Program-made: the position numbers and the translations under genes
Shown: in pieces, positions 57,253-64,000 of the stretch
Position numbering within the stretch: position 1 is the stretch's first letter
Layout: the number at the start of each line of letters is the position of its first letter
Assembly: GCF_000744785.1 (NCBI RefSeq)
Contig: NZ_JQMO01000003.1
Location: 2,976,001-3,040,000 of the forward strand
Direction of reading: 5' to 3'
DNA: 64,000 nucleotides
DNA from: Kitasatospora azatica KCTC 9699
GTDB taxonomy: Bacteria; Actinomycetota; Actinomycetes; Streptomycetales; Streptomycetaceae
The notes under the pieces: model-generated
The model's database searches: none
Told to the model about the DNA's origin: nothing
What the model saw: the letters and a program-made list of their open reading frames with translations, nothing else

Positions 57253-59697
57253 CTAGAAGCGGTCGATCGGCAGGACGGTGTAGAGCGAGGCCAGCGAGAG
57301 CGCGAGCCGGTCCTCGCTGCCGAGCCGGCGGGCGTGCAGGAAGGGCGGGTCGAGGGCCAGGTCGCAGACGTCGTACTCGACGACCTCGCCGGCGCCGGCC
57401 AGGTACTCGATGGTGATCGGCTGGTCGGCGCGGATCGCGCGGGCCAGCCGGCTCACGCAGGAGCCCATCAACCGCGGGGTCTCGCGGGCGAGTTCCTCCT
57501 CGGTCAGCTCGTCGGGCTTGCCGTAGGCCGCCGCCGGACCGCCGGGGACGGTGAACAACCGGCCGGCCAGCTCGCGCAGGTCGGCGCTGGACGGCAGTGC
57601 CCGTCCGGTGCGCGGCGAGCGGACCGGGCCGCTGCGCTGCGGTGGCACCGCGGGCGCCCGCTCGGTGCCGGCCCGTTCGAGCAGCAGCGTGCCGTCGGCG
57701 CCCTCCTCGACCGGCGCGTAGCCCTCGGCCCGCAGCGCCGCCAAGGTGGCCTCCGGGCCGGTCGCGCTGACCAGCACGGTCGGGGCGATCAGCCGCAGTC
57801 GCAGCGAGGCGAGGCGGCGGTGCGCGAGCAGTTCGGCCAGCAGGGCCGGATCCTCGCCGTACAGCACACTGCCCGGGGCGACCACCCGCACCCGGCCGTG
57901 CCGGCGGGCGGTGTCGCCGATCAGGTAGCTCAGCGGCTGCGGTAGCTGCTCCACCCCGCCGACCGCGAGCAGTTCGGCGGTGAGCTGCTGCGGTGAGCGC
58001 CCGCCGTCCAGCGCGCGCCGGATGCTGCCGGCGGTGAACCGCCAGACCGAGGCGGTGCCGTGCGACTCCCGGTCGGCGGCGGCGTCCAACAGTGCGGTCA
58101 GCCGCCCGCCCGGCGGACCGGCCACCACCGCCGTCAGGTCGGTGCCGAGCCTGGCCCGCTCGGTCGCGCCCGGCAGCAGCCGGCGGGCGCAGTCCAGCAG
58201 GCCCTGCGGCTGCTCCGCCGAGTGCCCGGCCAGTGCCGCGCCGAGCGGCGACAGGGTGCCCCGGGCGACCACGCCGAGCAGCTCGGCCTCCTGGATCACG
58301 GTGGCGAACGGCGCCGGCTCCTGCGGGAGTTGGTCGCAGAGCGGCCGGTGCCAGGCGACCAGTCGGCCGAGCCCGGCGGCGCGCGCGGCGCCCCGCTCGG
58401 CGGGCAGCCGACCGGCGGCCGTCAGCAGGCCGCGCCGGGCGTGCCGGCAGCTCGGGCTGGGCGCCCGGGTGACCAGCGCGGGCCAGGACTTGCCGTCCTT
58501 GTCCAGTACGGCGGTCGGGGTGAACGGCAGCGTCAGCCAGCCGGCCGCGAGGGCGACGAACTGCCGGGCCGGATCCTCCTCGCGCCAGCTGTCGTACTGC
58601 GGTGTCAGCGCCAGCGGCCCGTCCTCGGCCTCCAGGTCGGCGGCCCGCCGGGTGGTCCGCGGCAGGTGTGCGGTGCGGTTGCCGGTGGGCGGGCCGCCGC
58701 CCGCGCCGACCAGCAGCCCCGCCGCGAGCGCGCACTCCAGGACCAGCCGGAGCAGCGTCTCCGAGCACCTGGTCGTCTTGGCCAGCCGGCCCAGCTCGCG
58801 CGGCCCGACCCCGCCGGACTTGAGCAGCGCCACCGGGTGCAGGGCGCACTCGGCCAGCACCGCGGCGGCCTGGGTGGTGAACGCGGTGGCCGCCGAGACC
58901 GCCTCGCGGGCCACCTCGGCCGCACCGACCGGGACCAGTTCGGGCTCCGGCGGAACCGGGTCGAACGGCGCGTGCCAGGACGGACCGCGCAGCGCCAAGG
59001 TCACCTCGGCGGGCACCCGGGCCGGCCCGTACCCGTGGTGCGCCCGGACCAGCAGCCCGCGCTCGCGCGCCCACCTCGCCGCCCGCCCCACCTCGCCGGA
59101 GGGCGAGAACACCGCGCGGGCCGTCTCCGCGTGCTCCAGCAGCAGCGGCCGCACCCCGGCGGGGGCGTCGGCCAGCACCGCGTCCAGCCGCCGTGGATCG
59201 GCGAAGTGGTCGGTCAGCGTGGCCAGCCGCTGCTGCTTGGTCACCGGCACCCGCTGGTCCAGCAGCAGCAGTATCGAGCGCAGCTCCTCCGAGGTGGCCT
59301 CGGCGAGCAGTTCGGCCACCGGTGCTTCGAGGCCGAGCGGGCTGGGCCAGATCTGCCGCAGCGCGGGGTTCGGATGCAGCCGGTCGTGCTCGTCGGGCCA
59401 GGCCAGCCCCTGCCCGGCCAGCGCCTGCAGCGCGGTGTCCAGGCCGGCGGCCCGCTCGCCCCCGGTGGCGTCGAGCAGCCGGGCCAGTTCGTGGCGGCCG
59501 GCGCGGGGGCCGAGCGCGACCAGCGCCTCGGCCGTCTGCAGGCATGGCACCGGCAGCCGGCGCAGCACCACACCCGCCGAGCCGGGCCGGACCAGTCGCT
59601 CGGCCACCTCGGCCAACGTGCGCGGGGCCGGTTCCACGGCGGTGTCCGGCCGGGCCCGCAGCAGGCGGTAGAGCTGCTCCAGGTCCAGGCCGGCCAA
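57253..59697 (-). CDS. helicase C-terminal/XPB-associated domain DNA-binding protein
   Basis: A protein of at least 814 aa. It has no Walker motifs; repeated winged-helix-like segments fill the first 550 residues (ELRSILLLLDQRVPVTKQQR, ECALHPVALLKSGGVGPREL, VIQEAELLGVVARGTLSPLG). The C-terminal half matches Helicase_C_3: WRFTAGSIRRALDGGRSPQQ, LTAELLAVGGVEQLPQPLSY, VRVVAPGSVLYGEDPALLAE, and a WYL-like end ITIEYLAGAGEVVEYDVCDL. The annotated start TTG 59697 has no ribosome site. The protein family usually begins about 17 residues earlier, at a position where this sequence has ATC (59748) with GAGGTGA 6 bases upstream. Confidence 0.85.
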   Translation of the reverse strand: MAGLDLEQLYRLLRARPDTAVEPAPRTLAEVAERLVRPGSAGVVLRRLPVPCLQTAEALVALGPRAGRHELARLLDATGGERAAGLDTALQALAGQGLAWPDEHDRLHPNPALRQIWPSPLGLEAPVAELLAEATSEELRSILLLLDQRVPVTKQQRLATLTDHFADPRRLDAVLADAPAGVRPLLLEHAETARAVFSPSGEVGRAARWARERGLLVRAHHGYGPARVPAEVTLALRGPSWHAPFDPVPPEPELVPVGAAEVAREAVSAATAFTTQAAAVLAECALHPVALLKSGGVGPRELGRLAKTTRCSETLLRLVLECALAAGLLVGAGGGPPTGNRTAHLPRTTRRAADLEAEDGPLALTPQYDSWREEDPARQFVALAAGWLTLPFTPTAVLDKDGKSWPALVTRAPSPSCRHARRGLLTAAGRLPAERGAARAAGLGRLVAWHRPLCDQLPQEPAPFATVIQEAELLGVVARGTLSPLGAALAGHSAEQPQGLLDCARRLLPGATERARLGTDLTAVVAGPPGGRLTALLDAAADRESHGTASVWRFTAGSIRRALDGGRSPQQLTAELLAVGGVEQLPQPLSYLIGDTARRHGRVRVVAPGSVLYGEDPALLAELLAHRRLASLRLRLIAPTVLVSATGPEATLAALRAEGYAPVEEGADGTLLLERAGTERAPAVPPQRSGPVRSPRTGRALPSSADLRELAGRLFTVPGGPAAAYGKPDELTEEELARETPRLMGSCVSRLARAIRADQPITIEYLAGAGEVVEYDVCDLALDPPFLHARRLGSEDRLALSLASLYTVLPIDRF

Positions 59698-59866
59698 CCA
59701 GGCGAGGAGTTCGGTGGGCGGTGCAGGGGATGACTCGGTGCTGGTGATGACGGCTCACCTCGCTCGACGCGACGGCGCGCGACCTGACAGCCTTGCAGGC
59801 TGCGACGGCTATGTGACTGTGCGTCAGTCTAGTGCGCGGTGCGGCCCGTGGGGCGGGTTCGCCAAG

Positions 59867-60006
59867 ATCCCCGCCGCGATCCCCGCCGCGATCCCCGCCG
59901 CGATCCCCGCCGTGATCCCCGCCGTGATCCCCGCCGCGATCCCCGCCGTGATCCCCGCCGTGATCCCCGCCGCGATCCCCGCCGTGATCCCCGCCGTGAT
60001 CCCCGC
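59867..60006. repeat. 12-bp tandem repeat with 36-bp higher order
   Basis: Eleven full copies of ATCCCCGCCGYG plus a partial one. The variable base follows C,C,C,T,T,C,T,T,C,T,T, so the last nine form three 36-base blocks. It ends 15 bases before the ArsR-SRPBCC promoter. Frames through it are open on both strands only because 12 is a multiple of 3. Confidence 0.9.
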
Positions 60007-60021
60007 ACCGGGGTGGATCCG

Positions 60022-60051
60022 TTGACATGTGACCAAAAGGTCACCTATTCT
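60022..60051 (+). promoter_or_regulatory. sigma-70-type promoter with operator in the spacer
   Basis: TTGACA (60022-60027), an 18-base spacer and TATTCT (60046-60051). The spacer contains a perfect dyad GTGACC-AAAA-GGTCAC (60029-60044). The predicted transcription start falls at about 60058-60059, which is the GTG start codon, so the mRNA is probably leaderless and repressed by a dimer bound between -35 and -10. Confidence 0.75.
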
Positions 60052-60058
60052 CGAAAAC

Positions 60059-60823
60059 GTGGACCTGATATTCAAGGCCCTCGCCGACCCCACCCGGCGA
60101 AGCCTGCTGGACGAGCTCTTCCGCGAGGACGGGCAGACCCTCAGCGCGCTGGAGGCCCGGTTCGAGACCTCCCGCTTCGCCGTGATGAAGCACCTCAAGG
60201 TGCTGGAGGAGGCAGGCCTGGTGGTCACCCGCCGGCAGGGCCGGGAGAAGCTGCACTTCCTCAACCCCGTCCCGATCCGGTTGGTGCACGACCGCTGGGT
60301 GAGCAAGTACGCGCAGCCCTGGGCCGCTGGGCTCAGCGACCTGAAGAGCCGACTGGAGAGTCCGATGCAGAAGGTCTTCGAGATCTACATCCGCACCACC
60401 CCCGAACGCCTCTGGGAGGCGATCACCGACCCCGACATCCGGGCCAGGTACAACTTCGGCGCCCGGGTCACCTCCGACTACCGGCCGGGCTCGCGCTACG
60501 AGATGAACGCCACCGCGCCCGACGGCACGCCCGTGCCGCTCGGCGAGGGCGAGATCATCGAGATCGATCCGCCGCGCAAGCTGGTGCAGAGCATGGTGGC
60601 GCTGTGGAGCGACGAGGTGAAGAGCGAGGGCACGTCGCGGGTCACCTGGGAGATCGAGCCGGTCGGCGACTCCTGCCGACTCCTGGTGACCCACGACCAC
60701 CTGCGCGAGGGTGCCAACGACGAGCTGTACGGCGGCTGGCCGATGATCCTCTCCGGCCTGAAGACCTGGTTGGAGACCGGCCAGCTGCTCACCACCCCGG
60801 GTTCGCTGCGGTACGGCAGCTGA
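60059..60823 (+). CDS. ArsR-family HTH fused to SRPBCC (AHSA1-like) domain
   Basis: A 254-aa protein. Residues 1-85 are an ArsR winged helix (MDLIFKALADPTRRSLLDEL, TLSALEARFETSRFAVMKHL, KVLEEAGLVVTRRQGREKLH). Residues about 105-250 are an SRPBCC/AHSA1 hydrophobic-pocket domain (KVFEIYIRTTPERLWEAITD, RVTSDYRPGSRYEMNATAPD, TSRVTWEIEPVGDSCRLLVT). One polypeptide can thus bind DNA and a hydrophobic ligand. GTG 60059 is chosen because it coincides with the predicted transcription start; the frame is open back to 60029 but that lies inside the operator. Confidence 0.88.
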   Translation: MDLIFKALADPTRRSLLDELFREDGQTLSALEARFETSRFAVMKHLKVLEEAGLVVTRRQGREKLHFLNPVPIRLVHDRWVSKYAQPWAAGLSDLKSRLESPMQKVFEIYIRTTPERLWEAITDPDIRARYNFGARVTSDYRPGSRYEMNATAPDGTPVPLGEGEIIEIDPPRKLVQSMVALWSDEVKSEGTSRVTWEIEPVGDSCRLLVTHDHLREGANDELYGGWPMILSGLKTWLETGQLLTTPGSLRYGS

Positions 60824-60834
60824 CGGAGAGTCAG

Positions 60835-60856
60835 CAGTCCGTCGTCAGTCCGTCGT
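60835..60856. repeat. 11-bp tandem duplication at a stop codon
   Basis: CAGTCCGTCGT occurs at 60835-60845 and 60846-60856. The second copy ends in the first base of the minus-strand stop triplet of the PEP-mutase-family gene and is followed by CA, as is the first. Confidence 0.75.
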
Positions 60857-61686
60857 CACCCGTGCAGCAGGGCGTTCAGCTCCCCGTACGGAATCGCCTC
60901 CCCGAGCTCGTCGTAGGTGCCCGTCGCGTACAGCTCGCGCGCGGTGCGCTGGACCACGGCGTAGGCGCTCTCGGCCACCGCCGAGCCGAGGCTGACCCGG
61001 GCCACGCCGAGCTTGCCCAGCTCGGCGACGCTCGGCGCGCCCGGTCCGACCAGCACGTTCAGCGGTACCGACAGCGCCTCGGTGAGCGCGCCCAGCTCGG
61101 CCGGGTCGGTGAGACCGGGGACGAAGACCCCGCTGGCGCCCGCCGCGACATAGGCGGCCGCCCGGTCCAGGGTCTCCTGACGGCGGGTCGCCGGGTCGCC
61201 GACCGCGCGCAGATAGGTGTCGATCCGGGCGTTGAGGTAGAGCGGAATCCCGGCGGCGTCGGCCGCCGCCCGGGCCGCGGCCAGGCGCTCGGCCTGCTCG
61301 TCCACCGGCCGCAGCGGAGCCCGGCCGGTGCGGTCGGCGTCCTCCAGGTTGATGCCGACGGCGCCGGCCGCCAGCACCCCGGCGACGGTCTCGCCGACGC
61401 CGGCCGCGCTGTCCGCGTAGCCGTCCTCGATGTCGGCGGTGACCGGCAGCTCCACGGCGGCCACCACCCGGGCGGTCAGTTCCAGGGCGAGGGTGCGGCC
61501 GAGCTTGCCGCCGTCCTGGGCGCCGAGCGCCCAGGCCACACCGGCGCTGGTGGTGGCGACGGCCGGGGCGCCGGCCGCGGCGACGATCCGGGCGCCGGCG
61601 GCGTCCCAGACGTTGGCCAGGGCCAGCGGGGCGGCGGCCTGGTGCAGGGCGTGGAAGGCGAGGGCTCTGTCGTGCTGGTTCGTCAT
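60856..61686 (-). CDS. isocitrate lyase/PEP-mutase family enzyme
   Basis: A 276-aa TIM-barrel protein: PLALANVWDAAGARIVAAAG, APAVATTSAGVAWALGAQDG, LPVTADIEDGYADSAAGVGE (metal-binding DIEDG), VGINLEDADRTGR, LYLNARIDTYLRAVGDP, GASGVFVPGLTD and LGVARVSLGSAVAESAYAVV. The active-site Cys loop of isocitrate lyase (KKCGH) is absent, as usual for the small PEP-mutase/carboxyphosphonoenolpyruvate-type group. It could be a 2,3-dimethylmalate-lyase-like or phosphonate-related enzyme; no other phosphonate gene is near. Confidence 0.88.
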   Translation of the reverse strand: MTNQHDRALAFHALHQAAAPLALANVWDAAGARIVAAAGAPAVATTSAGVAWALGAQDGGKLGRTLALELTARVVAAVELPVTADIEDGYADSAAGVGETVAGVLAAGAVGINLEDADRTGRAPLRPVDEQAERLAAARAAADAAGIPLYLNARIDTYLRAVGDPATRRQETLDRAAAYVAAGASGVFVPGLTDPAELGALTEALSVPLNVLVGPGAPSVAELGKLGVARVSLGSAVAESAYAVVQRTARELYATGTYDELGEAIPYGELNALLHG

Positions 61687-61733
61687 GGCGTCAGTTCACC
61701 AGCTGTGGGCGGGTGCTGTCCGGCGGATTTCGG

Positions 61734-62519
61734 TCAGGCAGGCTTGCGGGCCTCGATCAGGAACCGCGCGGTGCTCGCCACGAACGGCCCGTCCCGCCGG
61801 ATCTGCCGGTCCAGTTCGCGCAGCCGCTCCCGGTACTGGTCCACGGTGAAGCCCGGGACCATCCAGATCACCTTGCGCAGGAAGTACACCACCGCGCCGA
61901 TGTCGTGGAACTCGGTGCGCAGCCGCTCGTACCGCAGGTCCACCACCTCCAGGCCGGCCGCCTGCGCCGCCTGTCGGGCGAGTTCCGGATCCCGGGCCCG
62001 GCGCACCTGCTCCGACTGGGGTCCGAGGAAGTACTCGACCAGCTCGAAGACGCTGGCCGGGCCGACCTGCTGGGAGAAGTAGCTGCCGCCGGGGCGCAGC
62101 ACCCGGGCGATCTCCTCCCACCACACCGTCACCGGGTGGCGGCTGACCACCAGGTCGAAGGCCTCGTCGGCGAACGGCAGCGGCGGCTCGTCCTGGTCCG
62201 CCACCACGGCCACCCCGAGCGGGTGCAGCAGCCGGGTCGCCTTGGCGATGTTCGGCGGCCAGCCCTCGGTGGCCACGGTCAGCGGGGCCAGGCCGCCGGC
62301 CCCGGCCAGCACCTCGCCGCCGCCGGTCTGCAGGTCCAGTGCGGCCTGGACGCGGGTCAGCCGCTCGCCGAGCAGTCGCTGGTAGCCCCAGGAGGGCCGC
62401 TGCTCGGTGGCCCGGCCGTCGAGCCAGGAGAAGTCCCATCCCGCCACCGGGGCCGCCTCGGCCTCGGCCACCAGCTCCTCGAAGGTCCGTGCTGCCGCCG
62501 GATGCTGATCCTCGTTCAT
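61734..62519 (-). CDS. class I SAM-dependent methyltransferase
   Basis: A 261-aa protein. The SAM site is modified: LDLQTGGGEVLAGAGGLAPL takes the place of the D-x-G-x-G motif, followed by LLHPLGVAVVADQDEPPLPF, ADEAFDLVVSRHPVTVWWEE (motif II/post-I), RVLRPGGSYFSQQVGP and VVDLRYERLRTEFHDIGAVV. Family members methylate small molecules; the substrate is unknown. ATG 62519 (MNEDQHPAAART). Confidence 0.85.
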   Translation of the reverse strand: MNEDQHPAAARTFEELVAEAEAAPVAGWDFSWLDGRATEQRPSWGYQRLLGERLTRVQAALDLQTGGGEVLAGAGGLAPLTVATEGWPPNIAKATRLLHPLGVAVVADQDEPPLPFADEAFDLVVSRHPVTVWWEEIARVLRPGGSYFSQQVGPASVFELVEYFLGPQSEQVRRARDPELARQAAQAAGLEVVDLRYERLRTEFHDIGAVVYFLRKVIWMVPGFTVDQYRERLRELDRQIRRDGPFVASTARFLIEARKPA

Positions 62520-62625
62520 CTGCCCGATCCTGCCAGTTCCAAGATCTCCTCGCGCCGAATTTCGGCGCCCGCCGCCGCGCCGCCGCACTCCCCGGCGACC
62601 CCACCCCCTGACGGGAATCCGCTGC

Positions 62626-63249
62626 TCAGGCGGGGAGGACGTCGACGGTGGGGACGACGATGCCGAACAGGTCGGTGACGGTGGTCAGGGCGGCGACCTG
62701 GAGGGCGGCGGCGGGCAGCACGGTGCCGTCCGGGGCGGTGAGCGCGCGGGTGGCGGTGGTCTCGGCGACGACGGTGGGCCGGTAGCCGAGGTGGAAGGCG
62801 CCCTGGGCGGTGTAGTTGACACACATGTGCGTCATGAAGCCGGCCAGCACCAGGTCCTTGCCGCTGCCCGGTTCGAAGCCCAGGCCGTGCAGCGTCTTCT
62901 CCAGTTCGGTGGCATGGAAGGCGTTGGGGACCTGCTTGACCACGACCGGCTCGCCCTCGGCCGGAGCGACCTCCTCGCTGATCGCCCCGATCCGGGCGCG
63001 GATGTCGTACGGGGTGTTCTCGCCACCGTCGTTGACGATGTGGACGACCGGGATGCCGGCGGCGCGGGCCCGGGCCAGCAGGCGGGCGCCGGCGGCGAGG
63101 GCTTCCTCGGCACCGTCGAGGGCCATCACGCCGGTGCGGTAGGTGTTCTGGAAGTCGATCATGATCAGGGCGGACTCGCCGAGGCGTGGCGGCCGGTTGT
63201 CCAGGCCGCTCACGTCGCGCAGCGTGCTGGAGGGCTGATTCGTGCTCAT
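62626..63249 (-). CDS. cysteine hydrolase (isochorismatase family)
   Basis: A 207-aa enzyme: LGESALIMIDFQNTYRTGVM supplies the catalytic Asp (DFQ), the Lys lies in VVKQVPNAFHATELEKTLHG, and the nucleophilic Cys in KDLVLAGFMTHMCVNYTAQG, followed by TVVAETTATRALTAPDGTVL. The family hydrolyses amides or vinyl ethers, such as nicotinamide or isochorismate. ATG 63249 follows GAAAGG by 6 bases. It lies directly downstream of the AraC-type regulator (17-base gap), which probably controlled it. Confidence 0.9.
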   Translation of the reverse strand: MSTNQPSSTLRDVSGLDNRPPRLGESALIMIDFQNTYRTGVMALDGAEEALAAGARLLARARAAGIPVVHIVNDGGENTPYDIRARIGAISEEVAPAEGEPVVVKQVPNAFHATELEKTLHGLGFEPGSGKDLVLAGFMTHMCVNYTAQGAFHLGYRPTVVAETTATRALTAPDGTVLPAAALQVAALTTVTDLFGIVVPTVDVLPA

Positions 63250-63266
63250 CCGAAGCCTTTCGAAGG

Positions 63267-63725
63267 TCAGTTGGACTGGATACGAAAGCGGCGGCGGTAC
63301 GCCGCGGGGGTGGTGGCGAGTTGCCGCCGGAAGGCGCGGTGGAGGGTCTCGGCGGAGCCGAAGCCCGCGACGGTGGCGACCTGCTCCAGCGGGCAGTCGG
63401 TGCTCTCCAGCAGTCGGCGGGCCGCCTCGACCCGGGCGGCCTGGACGTAGTCGGCCGTGCTGGTGCCCGTCTCCTGCTTGAACACCCGGGCGACGTGCCG
63501 TTCGCTCAGGCACATCCGGGCGGCCAGGGCCGCCGCGGACAGGTCTTCGTCGAGGTGGTCGGCGATCCACAGCCGCAGTTCGTCGATGTCCCGGCGGTCG
63601 GAGGCGGTCCGGCTGAGCGGCACCGAGAACTGGCTCTGGCCGCCCTGGCGTTTGAGGTACATCACCAACTGCCGGGCCACCGCGAGGGCGAGGTCCTCGC
63701 CCTGGTCCGCCGGCTCGCCCCGCAC
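63267..63725 (-). pseudogene. 5'-truncated GlxA-type AraC-family regulator
   Basis: The remaining 152 codons encode the C-terminal part: LALAVARQLVMYLKRQGGQS, a linker, and two AraC helix-turn-helices (LSAAALAARMCLSERHVARV, FKQETGTSTADYVQAARVEA, CPLEQVATVAGFGSAETLHR, AFRRQLATTPAAYRRRF). Intact GlxA-like regulators have about 320 aa with an N-terminal DJ-1/PfpI domain, which is missing here. The frame stops at about 63725, exactly where a different truncated gene begins. It may still produce a DNA-binding fragment. Confidence 0.75.
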
Positions 63726-63963
63726 GAGGGCCCCTGGGGCACCATCAACATCATCGCCCTGGACGCCTCCGGGGAGCTGTGCGTCGGCGTCTCGACCTCC
63801 GGCTACCCGTTCAAGTACCCGGGCCGGGTCGGCGACTCGGCGATCCCCGGCGCGGGCAACTGGTGCGACCTGCGGGCCGGCGGCGCCGCCTGCACCGGAC
63901 CCGATCCGCCCCTACCGGACCTTCGTCACCGTCGTCCTGCTGACCCGCGGCATCGCGGAGTAG
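63723..63963 (+). pseudogene. fragment of an Ntn-hydrolase asparaginase (isoaspartyl/glycosylasparaginase family)
   Basis: The plus strand reads HEGPWGTINIIALDASGELC, VGVSTSGYPFKYPGRVGDSA, IPGAGNWCDLRAGGAACTG, the central region that begins with the autoproteolytic GT of this family. After about 63895 the frame must shift to reach RPYRTFVTVVLLTRGIAE and TAG 63963, which fits the next conserved block. The alpha-chain half upstream is missing. It is a truncated and frameshifted remnant. Confidence 0.65.
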
Positions 63964-64000
63964 CGGAAGAGGCTCCTATCGTTGAACCACGAGAGGTGGC

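Noticed and set aside
59829..60306. Frames encoding Gly-Asp-His/Arg or Ile-Pro-Ala repeats, some running into the ArsR-SRPBCC or helicase-C genes
   Set aside because: Produced by the 12-bp repeat, whose length is a multiple of 3; no start signals.
60856..61686. Phosphonate biosynthesis cluster
   Set aside because: A PEP-mutase-family gene is present, but no phosphonopyruvate decarboxylase or other pathway gene accompanies it.

Overview
The window is very GC-rich actinobacterial chromosome and looks like a member of the Streptomycetaceae (Streptomyces, Kitasatospora or a close relative). The evidence is G/C-ending codons, GTG starts, ATGA/GTGA stop-start overlaps, a SigB-type sigma pair, SPFH/NlpC-P60 genes and a conserved block tRNA-Ser(CGA)-tadA-tadA partner-upp-LytR_C. 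All functions below were read from motifs and context; no database search was run.

Layout. 0-7 kb: a DUF1906 secreted protein, an acyl-CoA synthetase, a large PAS/degenerate-kinase/receiver protein, then tRNA-Ser(GCT) and two identical tRNA-Arg(ACG). 7-14.6 kb: an MFS exporter divergent from its ArsR-like regulator, a 19-bp minisatellite, a secreted Ig-like/GEVED surface protein, and a coupled SPFH + NlpC/P60 pair. 14.6-24.6 kb: an eight-gene minus-strand exopolysaccharide locus. It carries an Agd3-like CE18/CBM87 deacetylase, a PelF-type GT4, a polytopic membrane protein, a LegB-like 4,6-dehydratase, a sugar nucleotidyltransferase, an epimerase, a spherulin-4/Sph3-like GH135 and an Ega3-like GH114 lipoprotein. 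Apart from the precursor enzymes this is the gene set of the Aspergillus galactosaminogalactan (GAG) cluster, so it should make, deacetylate and trim a GAG- or Pel-like cationic polysaccharide.

25-33.4 kb: a tyrosine phosphatase, two SigB-family sigma factors (sigN- and sigF-like), a Dabb protein, and a tightly overlapping six-gene operon of unknown product (two small proteins, M20 peptidase, Ldh-family reductase, Gfo/Idh/MocA oxidoreductase, small unknown). 33.7-45.8 kb: a lower-GC accessory island downstream of tRNA-Ser(CGA). It combines a MORC/MutL-like GHKL ATPase, an Mrr-nuclease-SF2 helicase, an unknown 199-aa protein, a sigma-region-4/HARE-HTH protein, an Eco29kI-type GIY-YIG restriction enzyme, a 5-cytosine methyltransferase, a long Vsr nuclease and an HNH nuclease. 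This is a prokaryotic MORC-associated restriction system.

46-64 kb: housekeeping and core genes (tadA, upp, LytR_C protein, rhomboid protease, secreted GH92 mannosidase with a ricin-type lectin, HhH-GPD protein, amino-acid permease, helicase-C domain protein). An ArsR-SRPBCC fusion follows, with a leaderless promoter and a perfect operator, then a PEP-mutase-family enzyme, a methyltransferase and a cysteine hydrolase. The window ends at a junction where a 5'-truncated AraC regulator abuts a 5'-truncated, frameshifted asparaginase.
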